Source of the DNA: Winogradskyella epiphytica
GTDB taxonomy: Bacteria; Bacteroidota; Bacteroidia; Flavobacteriales; Flavobacteriaceae
Direction: 5' to 3'
Length of the DNA: 64,000 nt
Assembly: GCF_003217215.1 (NCBI RefSeq)
Contig: NZ_QJTD01000002.1
Coordinates: 694,654 to 758,653 of the forward strand
Part shown: piece by piece, positions 51,708 through 61,651 of the stretch
Layout: each line of letters starts with the position of its first letter
Position numbering within the stretch: position 1 is the stretch's first letter
The notes under the pieces: generated by a model
What the model was told of the DNA's origin: nothing
Seen by the model: the letters and a program-made list of their open reading frames with translations, nothing else
Database searches by the model: none
Made by a program: the position numbers and the translations under genes

Positions 51708-52313
51708 ATGCTCATTATTGGAATAGCAGGTGGAACAGGCTGCGGAAAAACAACAGTAGTAAATACAATTTTACAAGAATTACCCGAAGGTCAGGTTGGG
51801 GTAATCTCTCAAGATTCTTATTATAAAGACACAACACATCTAAGCTTTGAAGAACGTGTTAAAATTAATTTTGATCATCCGAGATCTATAGATTTTGACT
51901 TATTGAAAGAACACCTTCTTGAATTAAAAAAAGGTAACGCTATAAATCAACCGGTCTATTCATTCGTTAAGCACAACCGAACAGGAGACGTTATTGTCAC
52001 GCATCCAAGAAAAGTAATGATTGTTGAAGGAATCCTTATCTTGTCAAATCCAGAAATTCGTGATCTTTTTGATATAAAGATATTTGTTCATGCCGACTCA
52101 GACGAACGCTTAATACGACGTTTAAAACGCGATATTACAGAACGTGGAAGAGATATTAATGAAGTGCTTCAACGCTACCAATCCACGTTAAAACCAATGC
52201 ATCAGCAGTTTATAGAACCGATGAAAGAATATGCAGATATCATTATCCCAAACAATAAATACAATACGGTTGCTGTAGATATTGTAAAAACAATCATAAA
52301 CGATCGCTTATAA
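51708..52313 (+). CDS. udk: Uridine kinase
   Basis: The protein has 201 residues. The P-loop is GGTGCGKTT at 8-16, followed by SQDSYYKD, the FDHPRSIDFDLL motif and the lid RRLKRDITERGRD. It phosphorylates uridine and cytidine with ATP or GTP in the pyrimidine salvage pathway. It overlaps the FtsB-like gene by one base and opens the operon that continues to mutB. Confidence 0.94.
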   Translation: MLIIGIAGGTGCGKTTVVNTILQELPEGQVGVISQDSYYKDTTHLSFEERVKINFDHPRSIDFDLLKEHLLELKKGNAINQPVYSFVKHNRTGDVIVTHPRKVMIVEGILILSNPEIRDLFDIKIFVHADSDERLIRRLKRDITERGRDINEVLQRYQSTLKPMHQQFIEPMKEYADIIIPNNKYNTVAVDIVKTIINDRL

Positions 52314-52636
52314 TGTTCAAGTTCATCAAAAAATATTCTAAGTATTTCAACTTATACACCTATATTCTTATTGGCTTTGTCATATGGATGTTATTTTTTG
52401 ATGCCCATTCCCTACTATTTCATCACGAATTGAATTCGGATATTAATGAATTAGAATATCAAAAAGAACATTATAAAAACGAAATTGCAAAAGACGAAAA
52501 AGCAATAAAAGAACTGAGTACGGAAGAAGGTGTAGAGCGTACAGCTCGTGAAACCTACTATATGAAAAAGCCTAATGAAGATATTTTTATCATAGAATAC
52601 GAAGACAGTATTGCTAAACAAAAACAAAATGAGTAA
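52313..52636 (+). CDS. FtsB/DivIC-family septum formation initiator
   Basis: The protein has 107 residues. One membrane helix (about 13-31) is followed by a coiled coil (SDINELEYQKEHYKNEIAKDEKAIKEL) and the conserved ending ARETYYMKKPNEDIFII. It is a divisome protein bridging FtsL and FtsQ in the periplasm. Its stop overlaps the start of mutA by eight bases. Confidence 0.88.
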   Translation: MFKFIKKYSKYFNLYTYILIGFVIWMLFFDAHSLLFHHELNSDINELEYQKEHYKNEIAKDEKAIKELSTEEGVERTARETYYMKKPNEDIFIIEYEDSIAKQKQNE

Positions 52637-54011
52637 ATCATTATTTAATGACTTTGATCCCGTGTCTTCAAAAGCATGGAAACAAAAGATACAAGTAGAC
52701 CTTAAAGGTGCCGACTATAACGAGACTTTAATCTGGAATTCTAACGAAGGTATTGACGTAAAACCATTTTATCACGCCGATGAGTTTGAAAGCCTACTTG
52801 AAGTTTCACAAAGTAAATCAGCCGAATGGAAAATTGGTCAGTTAATTAACGTCACTGATGCTAAAACAGCTAATTCTAAAGCTATTGAAGCTATCAATCG
52901 TGGTGCAGAAAACATCATATTCAATATAGAATCAGAAACGGTTTCCATTGACGAGCTCGTTCAAAACATCGATTTAGAAGCTACAACGGTCGACATAAAA
53001 TGTCAGTTCCTATCTCAAGCATTTGTTGAAAATTTATATAATTCAACCTTAAACTCTGAGAACGTATCTTCAATAAATATTCAAACGGATATCATTGGTC
53101 ACTTAGCCAAATCTGGTAATTGGTACCATAACTTAAAAGAGGATCATTCGCAGTTTGAAAATATTGTAGCCACAACAAACCAGTTAAGTGTTCATATAGA
53201 CTTGTATCAAAATGCAGGTGCTACAATGATTCAACAATTAGCCTACGGAATGGCTCATGCAAATGAGTATTTAAACCATTTAGACGGTAAGCTTTCAAAA
53301 GAAGATAAGGCTTCCTTGGTTGTAGTTTTTAATTTGGCAGTGGGGTCAAACTATTTTTTCGAAATATCTAAAATAAGGGCTTTACGTCAACTTTGGTCGG
53401 CATTAGCTACAGAATATGGGGTGAATACCACCTGTAGAATAGTAGCCACGCCAAGCAAACGCAATAAGACGATATACGATTACAACGTAAACATGTTACG
53501 CACCACAACAGAATGCATGAGCGCTATTCTCGGTGGAGCAGACCTAATTCATAACTTACCTTATGATGCTTTGTTTCATAAACCAAATGAATTTGGCGAA
53601 CGAATATCAAGAAATCAACTCTTGGTTTTAAAGCACGAGAGTTATTTAGATAAGGTTAATAATCCTGCTGACGGCACCTATTATATTGAAAGTTTAACAG
53701 AGCAATTAGCAGAAAAAGCTCTAGAACTTTTTAAGGATATTGAAGCTAATGGAGGTTTTTTAAGTCAATTAAAAGAAGGCACAATTCAGAGAAAAATTAA
53801 AGAGAGTGCTGCTAAGGAACAAGCTGATTTTAATGACGGAAAGTTAGTGCTCTTAGGGACAAACAAACATCCAAATAAGGAGGATAATATGAAAAACGAC
53901 TTAGAAATAAGTCCATTTCTAGAAATCAATAAACGCAAAACATTACTTGAACCTATAATTGAGAAGAGATTATCTCAAGAACTGGAATTCAACAGATTAA
54001 ATAAAGAGTAA
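52629..54011 (+). CDS. mutA: Methylmalonyl-CoA mutase small (beta) subunit, without B12 domain
   Basis: The protein has 460 residues from the ATG at 52629. The TIM-barrel domain is recognisable (FNLAVGSNYFFEISKIRALRQLWSAL and NMLRTTTECMSAILGGADLIHNLPYD). It ends soon after the linker, so the C-terminal cobalamin-like domain found in classical MutA of 600 or more residues is absent. The catalytic chemistry lies in MutB; MutA is structural. It lies in an operon with an unknown lipoprotein gene between the two subunits. Confidence 0.9.
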   Translation: MSKSLFNDFDPVSSKAWKQKIQVDLKGADYNETLIWNSNEGIDVKPFYHADEFESLLEVSQSKSAEWKIGQLINVTDAKTANSKAIEAINRGAENIIFNIESETVSIDELVQNIDLEATTVDIKCQFLSQAFVENLYNSTLNSENVSSINIQTDIIGHLAKSGNWYHNLKEDHSQFENIVATTNQLSVHIDLYQNAGATMIQQLAYGMAHANEYLNHLDGKLSKEDKASLVVVFNLAVGSNYFFEISKIRALRQLWSALATEYGVNTTCRIVATPSKRNKTIYDYNVNMLRTTTECMSAILGGADLIHNLPYDALFHKPNEFGERISRNQLLVLKHESYLDKVNNPADGTYYIESLTEQLAEKALELFKDIEANGGFLSQLKEGTIQRKIKESAAKEQADFNDGKLVLLGTNKHPNKEDNMKNDLEISPFLEINKRKTLLEPIIEKRLSQELEFNRLNKE

Positions 54012-54014
54012 AAC

Positions 54015-54659
54015 ATGGTATTGAGAAAATCTATAGTAGCTATTTTAACGGTTTTAGTACTAAGCACTACCGCTTGTGTCGAGGTCGCTAAAGAGATGGC
54101 CAACTGGACCGAGACTGAGGACTTAGAAACGGTAGAAAGCACTATGCATTTACTTGAGAAAGATAATGTAAAAATCTTTCTTCCCAAGACTTTTGAAAAA
54201 TATTCTTCTGTAGAATATTTAAACCTATTGGACTCTTTAATTACAGAAAACAAAGACTTAGAAATAGAGCGTGCTAGATTTCGAACCATTAGAAATATGG
54301 AAGGAAATCATTATCTATATTTCGACAATTCTATTAATGCCACCTACTCGGTAAATGCAATTCCATATACCCCAATTTCGCGTCAAGATGCGAAGTTAAT
54401 TTTAGGAATGATTAGACAGAATCAAGAGGCCTTATCCAAAGAAATAGATGTCGATTACCATAAAATTACCGCGAAACATAATGACAATGGGAAGACGCAA
54501 ATTTTTAAAGCGATTTTCAAAATAGAAAATAAGAAAAAGAAACAACAAGCATATCAGCACGTCTATTTTATCTCTTCGAATCAAAAAACACTGATGATTA
54601 ATCTGATGGCGCCATTTGAAGTAAATTTTGATCCTTTCTTAGAAAAAATGATATTATGA
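54015..54659 (+). CDS. Lipoprotein of unknown function between mutA and mutB
   Basis: The protein has 214 residues. The lipobox TTAC gives a lipidated Cys at 21 after a clear signal peptide. The mature part is a mixed alpha/beta domain ([26 protein letters not shown] and [32 protein letters not shown]) that I do not recognise. It starts three bases after the mutA stop and overlaps mutB by four, so it is translated in the same unit, although its export makes a direct role in the mutase unlikely. Confidence 0.72.
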   Translation: MVLRKSIVAILTVLVLSTTACVEVAKEMANWTETEDLETVESTMHLLEKDNVKIFLPKTFEKYSSVEYLNLLDSLITENKDLEIERARFRTIRNMEGNHYLYFDNSINATYSVNAIPYTPISRQDAKLILGMIRQNQEALSKEIDVDYHKITAKHNDNGKTQIFKAIFKIENKKKKQQAYQHVYFISSNQKTLMINLMAPFEVNFDPFLEKMIL

Positions 54660-56779
54660 GCCGAAAAAATATTCAACATATAAACCTAAATACAAAGGCC
54701 AATACCCAAAAGCCGAAATCAACGCACGATTTTCTTACTGCGGAGGATATCAATTTAAAATCAACCTATTCGAAAGAGGATATTCAAAATGTAGAACATC
54801 TTAATTTCGTAGCAGGAATAGCACCTAACCTTCGAGGACCATACTCAACCATGTATGTTCGAAGACCATGGACAATTAGACAATATGCCGGGTTTTCAAC
54901 TGCAGAAGAGAGTAATGCCTTTTACAGAAGAAACCTTGCCGCAGGGCAAAAAGGGTTATCCGTTGCTTTCGATTTAGCAACGCATAGAGGCTATGATTCT
55001 GACCACGACCGCGTCGTTGGCGATGTCGGAAAAGCTGGGGTGGCTATCGACTCCGTTGAAGATATGAAAATACTCTTCGACCAAATTCCGTTAGATAAGA
55101 TGTCGGTATCCATGACTATGAACGGTGCGGTTCTTCCTATCATGGCTTTTTATATTGTGGCAGCTGAAGAACAGGGCGTAAAGCCTGAACAACTAGCAGG
55201 GACCATTCAGAATGATATTCTGAAGGAATTTATGGTACGAAACACTTATATCTACCCACCAACACCTTCAATGAAAATTATATCTGATATTTTTGAATAT
55301 ACCAGCAAGAATATGCCAAAATTCAACAGTATCAGTATTTCAGGCTATCATATGCAAGAAGCTGGAGCCACCTGTGATATTGAATTGGCCTATACCCTTG
55401 CAGATGGTCTTGAATATATTAGAAAAGGACTTGAGGCTGGTATGGATATAGACACTTTTGCTCCTCGCCTATCTTTCTTTTGGGCTATTGGTATGAATCA
55501 CTTTATGGAAATTGCTAAAATGCGTGCTGCTCGAATGCTATGGGCAAAACTCGTCAAGCAATTCAACCCTAAAAATCAAAAATCTCTAGCATTACGAACA
55601 CACTCTCAAACATCTGGTTGGAGTTTAACGGAGCAAGATCCATTTAATAATGTGGCCAGAACCTGTATTGAAGCGGCTGCTGCGGCTTTTGGTGGTACAC
55701 AAAGTTTACATACCAATGCTCTAGATGAAGCGATAGCTTTACCTACAGACTTCTCTGCGCGTATCGCAAGAAACACACAGATTTATTTACAAGAAGAAAC
55801 CAATATTACAAAAACAGTCGATCCTTGGGCAGGAAGTTATTATGTAGAAAAACTGACCGATGAGATTGCTCATAAAGCTTGGAAGCTAATTCAAGAAGTC
55901 GAAGAATTAGGTGGAATGACTAAAGCCATTGAAGCCGGAATTCCAAAACTGAGAATCGAAGAAGCTGCAGCACGTAAACAAGCGCGTATTGACTCTAATC
56001 AAGATATCATTGTAGGTGTTAACAAATACCGATTAGATAAAGAAGATCCAATTTCTACATTAGAAGTGGACAACCAAACAGTTAGATTACAACAAATTGA
56101 CCGATTAAATAGCATCAAGGCGAGTCGTGATAACACTAGCGTTAAAGAAGCCTTATCAAAATTAACCGAAGCGGCTAAAACAAATGAAGATAATTTATTA
56201 GCTTTAGCAGTAGATGCTGCACGAAAACGTGCAACATTAGGTGAAATTAGCGATGCTTTAGAAGAAGTTTTCGGTCGCTATAAAGCACAGATAAAATCAT
56301 TTTCAGGAGTGTATAGTAAAGAAATTAAAAACGATCAAAGTTTTCAAAAAGCGAGAGACCTCGCTGATAAGTTTGCCGAACAAGAAGGTCGTAGACCTCG
56401 AATAATGATCGCCAAAATGGGGCAAGATGGACATGACCGAGGTGCTAAAGTTGTAGCTACGGGATACGCAGACGTTGGCTTTGATGTAGATATAGGCCCA
56501 TTGTTCCAAACACCTAAAGAAGCGGCTAAACAAGCAGTAGAAAATGACGTTCACATACTCGGTGTGTCTTCATTAGCAGCCGGACACAAAACTTTAGTAC
56601 CCCAAGTTATAGAAGAGCTAAAAAACTACGGCCGTGAGGATATCATGGTTATTGTTGGAGGTGTTATTCCAAAGCAAGATTATCAGTATTTATTTGATGC
56701 CGGCGCCGTTGCCGTATTTGGTCCAGGTACCAAAATTAGCGATGCGGCTATTCAAATCTTAGAAATATTAATCGATTAA
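54656..56779 (+). CDS. mutB: Methylmalonyl-CoA mutase large (alpha) subunit
   Basis: The protein has 707 residues, the normal length. The TIM barrel with [23 protein letters not shown] and [13 protein letters not shown] is complete. The C-terminal cobalamin-binding domain (about residues 578-705) carries DGHDRG with the B12-ligating His, then [14 protein letters not shown] and VGGVIP. It isomerises (R)-methylmalonyl-CoA to succinyl-CoA using adenosylcobalamin. A terminator follows at 56815-56858. Confidence 0.96.
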   Translation: MSRKNIQHINLNTKANTQKPKSTHDFLTAEDINLKSTYSKEDIQNVEHLNFVAGIAPNLRGPYSTMYVRRPWTIRQYAGFSTAEESNAFYRRNLAAGQKGLSVAFDLATHRGYDSDHDRVVGDVGKAGVAIDSVEDMKILFDQIPLDKMSVSMTMNGAVLPIMAFYIVAAEEQGVKPEQLAGTIQNDILKEFMVRNTYIYPPTPSMKIISDIFEYTSKNMPKFNSISISGYHMQEAGATCDIELAYTLADGLEYIRKGLEAGMDIDTFAPRLSFFWAIGMNHFMEIAKMRAARMLWAKLVKQFNPKNQKSLALRTHSQTSGWSLTEQDPFNNVARTCIEAAAAAFGGTQSLHTNALDEAIALPTDFSARIARNTQIYLQEETNITKTVDPWAGSYYVEKLTDEIAHKAWKLIQEVEELGGMTKAIEAGIPKLRIEEAAARKQARIDSNQDIIVGVNKYRLDKEDPISTLEVDNQTVRLQQIDRLNSIKASRDNTSVKEALSKLTEAAKTNEDNLLALAVDAARKRATLGEISDALEEVFGRYKAQIKSFSGVYSKEIKNDQSFQKARDLADKFAEQEGRRPRIMIAKMGQDGHDRGAKVVATGYADVGFDVDIGPLFQTPKEAAKQAVENDVHILGVSSLAAGHKTLVPQVIEELKNYGREDIMVIVGGVIPKQDYQYLFDAGAVAVFGPGTKISDAAIQILEILID

Positions 56780-56814
56780 TTTTAATAACAGGGATAAATC
56801 ATAGCTTAAAATTC

Positions 56815-56858
56815 AATAACAGCCTTAGCACTCACATTGTCAAGGCTGTTATTTTTTT
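56815..56858 (+). terminator. Terminator after mutB
   Basis: AATAACAGCCTT (56815-56826) pairs with AAGGCTGTTATT (56842-56853), followed by a T run. Confidence 0.85.
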
Positions 56859-56937
56859 ATACAAGTGTTAACAACTTCAATTTCCTAAAGTCGTAAATAA
56901 TCGTAATTTTAAGCCCTTAGAAAAACAGAATCATTTA

Positions 56938-57705
56938 ATGGGTAAAATCATTGCAATAGCAAATCAAAAAGGAGGCGTTGGAAAAACAACAACCTCTGTA
57001 AATTTAGCAGCTTCATTGGGAGCTCTAGAGAAAAAAGTCTTATTAATAGATGCCGATCCTCAAGCCAACGCTAGTTCTGGTTTGGGTATTGATGTTGAAG
57101 CTGTTGAAATAGGCTCGTATCAAGTATTAGAACATACGGCTGAAGCAAAGGAGGCCATTATGGCTTCTAATGCACCTAATGTAGATATCATGCCTGCACA
57201 TATAGACCTTGTAGCTATCGAAATTGAGCTTGTAGACAAGGAGCAACGTGAGTATATGCTCAAAAAAGCGATTATAGACTTAAAATCAGAATATGATTAT
57301 ATCCTAATCGATTGCGCACCATCATTAGGTTTATTAACCTTGAATGCTTTAACAGCGGCTGACTCTGTAATTATTCCAATACAATGTGAATATTTTGCAC
57401 TTGAAGGTTTAGGTAAATTATTAAACACCATTAAAAGTGTACAAAAAATCCATAATCAGGCCTTAGATATCGAAGGTATGTTACTTACGATGTTCGACTC
57501 GCGATTACGTTTATCTAATCAGGTTGTAGAAGAGGTTCAAAAGCACTTTAGCGATATGGTTTTTGATACAATTATTCAAAGAAACGTACGTTTAGGTGAA
57601 GCCCCTAGTTATGGCGAAAGCATTATCAACTACGATGTGAGCAGTAAAGGTGCAGTGAATTATTTAAGCTTAGCTAAAGAGCTGATTAAGAAAAATGAAT
57701 TATAA
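56938..57705 (+). CDS. parA: Chromosome-partitioning ATPase ParA (Soj)
   Basis: The protein has 255 residues. The deviant Walker A motif KGGVGKTT lies at 11-18, with LIDADPQANASSGLG and the LIDCAPSLGLLTLNAL Walker B segment. It forms an ATP-dependent gradient that moves ParB-parS complexes. The gene overlaps parB by one base and starts an operon reaching at least dapB. Confidence 0.95.
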   Translation: MGKIIAIANQKGGVGKTTTSVNLAASLGALEKKVLLIDADPQANASSGLGIDVEAVEIGSYQVLEHTAEAKEAIMASNAPNVDIMPAHIDLVAIEIELVDKEQREYMLKKAIIDLKSEYDYILIDCAPSLGLLTLNALTAADSVIIPIQCEYFALEGLGKLLNTIKSVQKIHNQALDIEGMLLTMFDSRLRLSNQVVEEVQKHFSDMVFDTIIQRNVRLGEAPSYGESIINYDVSSKGAVNYLSLAKELIKKNEL

Positions 57706-58607
57706 TGGCGAAAGCAACTAAAAAACAAGCATTAGGCCGTGGACTTTCAGCTTTATTGAAAGACCCTGAAAACGATATTAATTCAGCGGAAGATAAAAAT
57801 GCTGATAAAGTCGTTGGTAATATTGTAGAGCTTGATATTGAAAGTATTGAAGTAAACCCATTTCAACCAAGAACCAATTTTAATGAAGAAACGTTAAGAG
57901 AACTAGCGTCTTCTATTCGTGAGCTTGGCGTTATTCAGCCCATAACGGTTAGAAAATTGGAGTTTAACAAATACCAACTCGTTTCTGGTGAGCGACGTTT
58001 TAGAGCTTCAAAATTAATTGGCTTAGAAACCATTCCAGCTTATATCAGAATTGCTAACGATCAAGAATCGTTAGAAATGGCTTTGGTCGAAAACATTCAA
58101 CGCCAAGATTTAGACCCTATAGAAATCGCCTTATCCTACCAACGTTTAATTGACGAAATTCAATTAACTCAAGAAGAGATGAGCGAACGCGTAGGCAAAA
58201 AACGCTCGACTATTGCAAACTACCTTCGTTTGCTAAAATTAGACCCTATAATCCAAACAGGTATGCGCGATGGATTCATTAGCATGGGTCATGGTAGAGC
58301 TATGGTTAATATTGATGATCCAGCAGATCAGCTCAATGTTTACGAGAAAATCATCAGCAATAAATTATCAGTTAGAGCTACGGAACAATTAGTAAAAAGT
58401 TTAAACTCAGAGACTCCTACTCCAACCGAAGAAAAAACACCTGAAATTCCTCAACACATTAAAAAAGGTGTGAAAGAATTTTCAAAATATTTTGGTCATA
58501 AAATCGATGTTAAAGTCGCTAAAAATGGAAGTGGTAAAATTACCATCCCGTTCCATTCTGAAGAGGATTTCAACCGTATTAAAAAACTAGTACAACGTGA
58601 CAAATAA
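57705..58607 (+). CDS. parB: Chromosome-partitioning protein ParB (Spo0J)
   Basis: The protein has 300 residues. It starts with the family peptide KKQALGRGLSALLKD that contacts ParA, then the CTP-binding domain (GERRFRAS, ENIQRQDLDPIE) and a helix-turn-helix in QEEMSERVGKKRSTIANYLRLLKL. The C-terminus (about residues 245-300) is the dimerisation domain. No parS-like palindrome was found by eye in the window. Confidence 0.95.
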   Translation: MAKATKKQALGRGLSALLKDPENDINSAEDKNADKVVGNIVELDIESIEVNPFQPRTNFNEETLRELASSIRELGVIQPITVRKLEFNKYQLVSGERRFRASKLIGLETIPAYIRIANDQESLEMALVENIQRQDLDPIEIALSYQRLIDEIQLTQEEMSERVGKKRSTIANYLRLLKLDPIIQTGMRDGFISMGHGRAMVNIDDPADQLNVYEKIISNKLSVRATEQLVKSLNSETPTPTEEKTPEIPQHIKKGVKEFSKYFGHKIDVKVAKNGSGKITIPFHSEEDFNRIKKLVQRDK

Positions 58608-59199
58608 AGGATTCTATAGCCTCTTACTGTGCTTGTTTGCTATTCATTTTTCCTTTTCTCAAAAAGTTAAAGACAGCACAAGTACGGCCATAGAGGAAAG
58701 TCCTATCTTAGTCAATGAAAGTTTAGTAAAACAAGAAATTGATCCATTAAGACCTTCTAAAGCAGCCTTCTATTCTGCGATACTTCCCGGGTTAGGTCAA
58801 GCTTACAATAAAAAATATTGGAAAGTCCCAATCGTTTGGGGAGCTATAGGAACTGGTGTTTATTTTTATGTTAGAAACGACAAACAACTAGACAGGTACA
58901 GGGACGCTTACAAAAGACGATTAGCGGGATTCAAAGACGATGAATTCTACGGAACAGGGACAACTCCTCTAATTTCTAATGATGCTTTAGTAAGAGCTCA
59001 ACAACAGGCGAGACGTAATAAGGAATTGTCATTACTAGTGACCTTCGGATTATACGCTTTAAACATAATTGATGCTAACGTTGATGCTCACCTGCTTCAA
59101 TTTAATGTCGATGAAAATCTAAGTTTAAGACCACATTACCAATACAACCAATGGGAGAACACTTCAGATATGGGACTAACCCTTAATCTTAAGTTTTAA
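58597..59199 (+). CDS. DUF5683 domain-containing membrane protein
   Basis: The protein has 200 residues, starting at a GTG that overlaps the end of parB by 11 bases; no better ATG keeps the signal peptide (LLLCLFAIHFSFSQ). The conserved core SKAAFYSAILPGLGQAYNKKYWKVPIVWGAIG is the DUF5683 signature, followed by a second hydrophobic segment. It is a Bacteroidetes family next to parAB/dapB; function unknown. Confidence 0.85.
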   Translation: MTNKGFYSLLLCLFAIHFSFSQKVKDSTSTAIEESPILVNESLVKQEIDPLRPSKAAFYSAILPGLGQAYNKKYWKVPIVWGAIGTGVYFYVRNDKQLDRYRDAYKRRLAGFKDDEFYGTGTTPLISNDALVRAQQQARRNKELSLLVTFGLYALNIIDANVDAHLLQFNVDENLSLRPHYQYNQWENTSDMGLTLNLKF

Positions 59200-59244
59200 T
59201 AATCGCTATTGAAGTAATAATAAATAATCACAAATAAATCAGAT

Positions 59245-59946
59245 ATGAGAATCGCATTACTTGGATATGGAAAAATGGGAAAAAGTATTGAAACTATTGC
59301 CGTTAACAGACATCATAGTATTTCCTTAAAAGTGTCAAGTCATACCTCAGAATTCGATTTTTCAGATACCGATGTGGCTATAGATTTTAGTGTACCAACA
59401 ACTGCTGTAACAAATATTAAACGAGCCTTAGATGCAGGTGTTCCAGTGATTTCTGGCACAACAGGTTGGTTAGATCAATACGATACAATGGTTGACTATT
59501 GTAAAGAACAAAACGGGACCTTCTTATATGCCTCTAACTTCAGTTTAGGTGTGAATTTATTTTTTGAACTCAATAAAAAGTTAAGTGATTTAATGTCTGG
59601 TTTTCCAGAATACAAACCAGAAATTGAAGAAACCCACCATATTCAAAAACTAGACTCACCAAGTGGCACAGCAATTACCTTGGCTGATCAAATTATTGAT
59701 GTTTCAGCATATAATAGTTGGTCTCTAGAAATGGGCAATCCAAACGGCCTTTATATCAATTCTATTCGCACAGATAATGTTCCTGGCACGCATGAAATCA
59801 CTTATAACTCGGATATCGATTCAATAAGCATAAAACATACAGCACATAGCCGCCAAGGTTTTGCAATGGGAGCTATAATTGCCGCCGAATGGATTAAAGA
59901 TAAAAAAGGTGTATTTAGCATGAAAGATGTGTTAAACATTGGTTAA
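59245..59946 (+). CDS. dapB: 4-hydroxy-tetrahydrodipicolinate reductase
   Basis: The protein has 233 residues. The NAD(P)H-binding start is MRIALLGYGKMGKS. The signature block EETHHIQKLDSPSGTA contains the catalytic His and Lys positions, and RTDNVPGTHEI fits the substrate region. It reduces a dihydrodipicolinate intermediate in lysine and diaminopimelate synthesis. It stands between the DUF5683 and signal peptidase genes, 45 bases after the former. Confidence 0.95.
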   Translation: MRIALLGYGKMGKSIETIAVNRHHSISLKVSSHTSEFDFSDTDVAIDFSVPTTAVTNIKRALDAGVPVISGTTGWLDQYDTMVDYCKEQNGTFLYASNFSLGVNLFFELNKKLSDLMSGFPEYKPEIEETHHIQKLDSPSGTAITLADQIIDVSAYNSWSLEMGNPNGLYINSIRTDNVPGTHEITYNSDIDSISIKHTAHSRQGFAMGAIIAAEWIKDKKGVFSMKDVLNIG

Positions 59947-60009
59947 TTTACCCAAAATTTGAAACGAAATAAAATAATTTACAACCAACAGTAGACAAAA
60001 ACTAAAGTT

Positions 60010-61632
60010 ATGAGCTGGACACAGTGGTTTATCTTTTTACTCATTATACAAATTATTCATGGTTTAGGGACCTGGAAACTATACGTCAAAGCAGGTAGAC
60101 AAGCTTGGGAAGCCTTTGTTCCAGTATATAACGCCGTAGTTCTAATGAAGATTATTACGCGTCCATGGTGGTGGGTTATTTTAATGTTCTTACCTATTGT
60201 GAATCTTATTATGATTCCTGCTGTTTGGGTCGAAACGGCTCGCGCATTTGGGAAAGACACTAAAACAGATGCACTCCTATGCATCGTTACTCTAGGATTT
60301 TACCTCTACTATCTCAATTATGCTGCAGATGTAAACTACATTGAAAATAGACAGCTAAAACCAAAAACCGCTACGGGCGAATGGATTACTTCGGTCTTAT
60401 TTGCTATAGTTGCCGCCACAATCGTTCACACCTACTTCTTTCAACCTTTTGTTATTCCGTCGTCATCTTTAGAAAAATCATTATTGGTTGGAGATTTCCT
60501 AATTGTTAGTAAAATCCATTACGGAGCGCGTACACCGATGACAACCGTTGCTGCTCCAATGGTACATGATACGATTCCTGTTTTAGGAAAGAAATCTTAT
60601 TTATTTAGCGATAAATATGAAGAACGAAATACGTCATGGTTAAATAAACTACAATTACCGTATTTCAGATTACCGGGATTCGAAAAAATTGAGAGAAATG
60701 ATATTGTCGTTTTCGGGCAGCCTGCCGACACTTTATACGACATGAATAATTTCACACCAGATAGAAATTATTATAAGCCTATTGATAAGAAAACAAATTT
60801 AGTTAAGCGTTGCGTAGGAATTCCTGGTGACACGCTTGAAATTAGAAATGGAGTTGTCTTCATTAATGGCAAACAAAATCAATTACCAAGTAGAGCGAAA
60901 GTGCAATTTTCATATGATATAGCCTTCAATAATATCTCGGCTAATAATATGTACGAACTGACTCAGAAGGTAAAACCGATCTTAAAAAAATATGATATCA
61001 CCGACGGTATTGGTTACGACCAACAACGTGAAACGTTTATTATACAAGCTACTGAAGAAGCCGCTAGACAAGCTGTTGTTCACCCAAATATAGAATCTAT
61101 CACCTTTCATGGTGAAGATGAAGGTATAAGAGATGACCGAATTTTTCCACATGATTTAATACACAATTGGAATTATAACTTTTTCGGACCTATCTGGATT
61201 CCGAAGGCTGGTGCTACGTTAGATTTAAATATGGATAATATTTCTATATATAAACGTGCAATTTCTGAGTATGAAGGTCATGAAGTGGTAACGCGAGGAA
61301 ATCAAATATTTATTGATGATAAGCCTGCGACCTCTTATACTTTCAAGCAAAATTACTATTGGATGATGGGTGATAACCGTCATAATTCAATCGATGCAAG
61401 AAATTGGGGCTTCGTACCTTACGATCACGTGATAGGAAAACCAGTGTTTATCTGGATGAGTATTGATGGCATTAACGACGGACTTAAAAACTGGAGTTTC
61501 CGTTGGGATAGAATATTTACTACGGTAAGCGGTGATGGCGAACGTACCTCTTATTTTATTCCATTTATAATCCTTGTTTTAGGGCTATCCTTATTCAATA
61601 AGTGGAGAAAGAAGAAAAAAGCGCAGTCTTAA
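60010..61632 (+). CDS. lepB: Signal peptidase I, long Bacteroidetes type
   Basis: The protein has 540 residues, about twice the size of typical LepB. Four hydrophobic segments precede the catalytic domain. The serine motif reads IPSSSLEKSL with the probable nucleophile Ser153 followed by Leu, where most enzymes have Met. The general-base Lys is Lys266 in VKRCVGIPGD. The GDNRHNSIDAR box is intact. An insertion of about 60 residues separates the Ser and Lys regions, and more than 100 residues lie between the Lys region and the GDN box. It cleaves signal peptides at the outer face of the inner membrane. Confidence 0.93.
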   Translation: MSWTQWFIFLLIIQIIHGLGTWKLYVKAGRQAWEAFVPVYNAVVLMKIITRPWWWVILMFLPIVNLIMIPAVWVETARAFGKDTKTDALLCIVTLGFYLYYLNYAADVNYIENRQLKPKTATGEWITSVLFAIVAATIVHTYFFQPFVIPSSSLEKSLLVGDFLIVSKIHYGARTPMTTVAAPMVHDTIPVLGKKSYLFSDKYEERNTSWLNKLQLPYFRLPGFEKIERNDIVVFGQPADTLYDMNNFTPDRNYYKPIDKKTNLVKRCVGIPGDTLEIRNGVVFINGKQNQLPSRAKVQFSYDIAFNNISANNMYELTQKVKPILKKYDITDGIGYDQQRETFIIQATEEAARQAVVHPNIESITFHGEDEGIRDDRIFPHDLIHNWNYNFFGPIWIPKAGATLDLNMDNISIYKRAISEYEGHEVVTRGNQIFIDDKPATSYTFKQNYYWMMGDNRHNSIDARNWGFVPYDHVIGKPVFIWMSIDGINDGLKNWSFRWDRIFTTVSGDGERTSYFIPFIILVLGLSLFNKWRKKKKAQS

Positions 61633-61651
61633 ATAGACATAGATAATTCTT

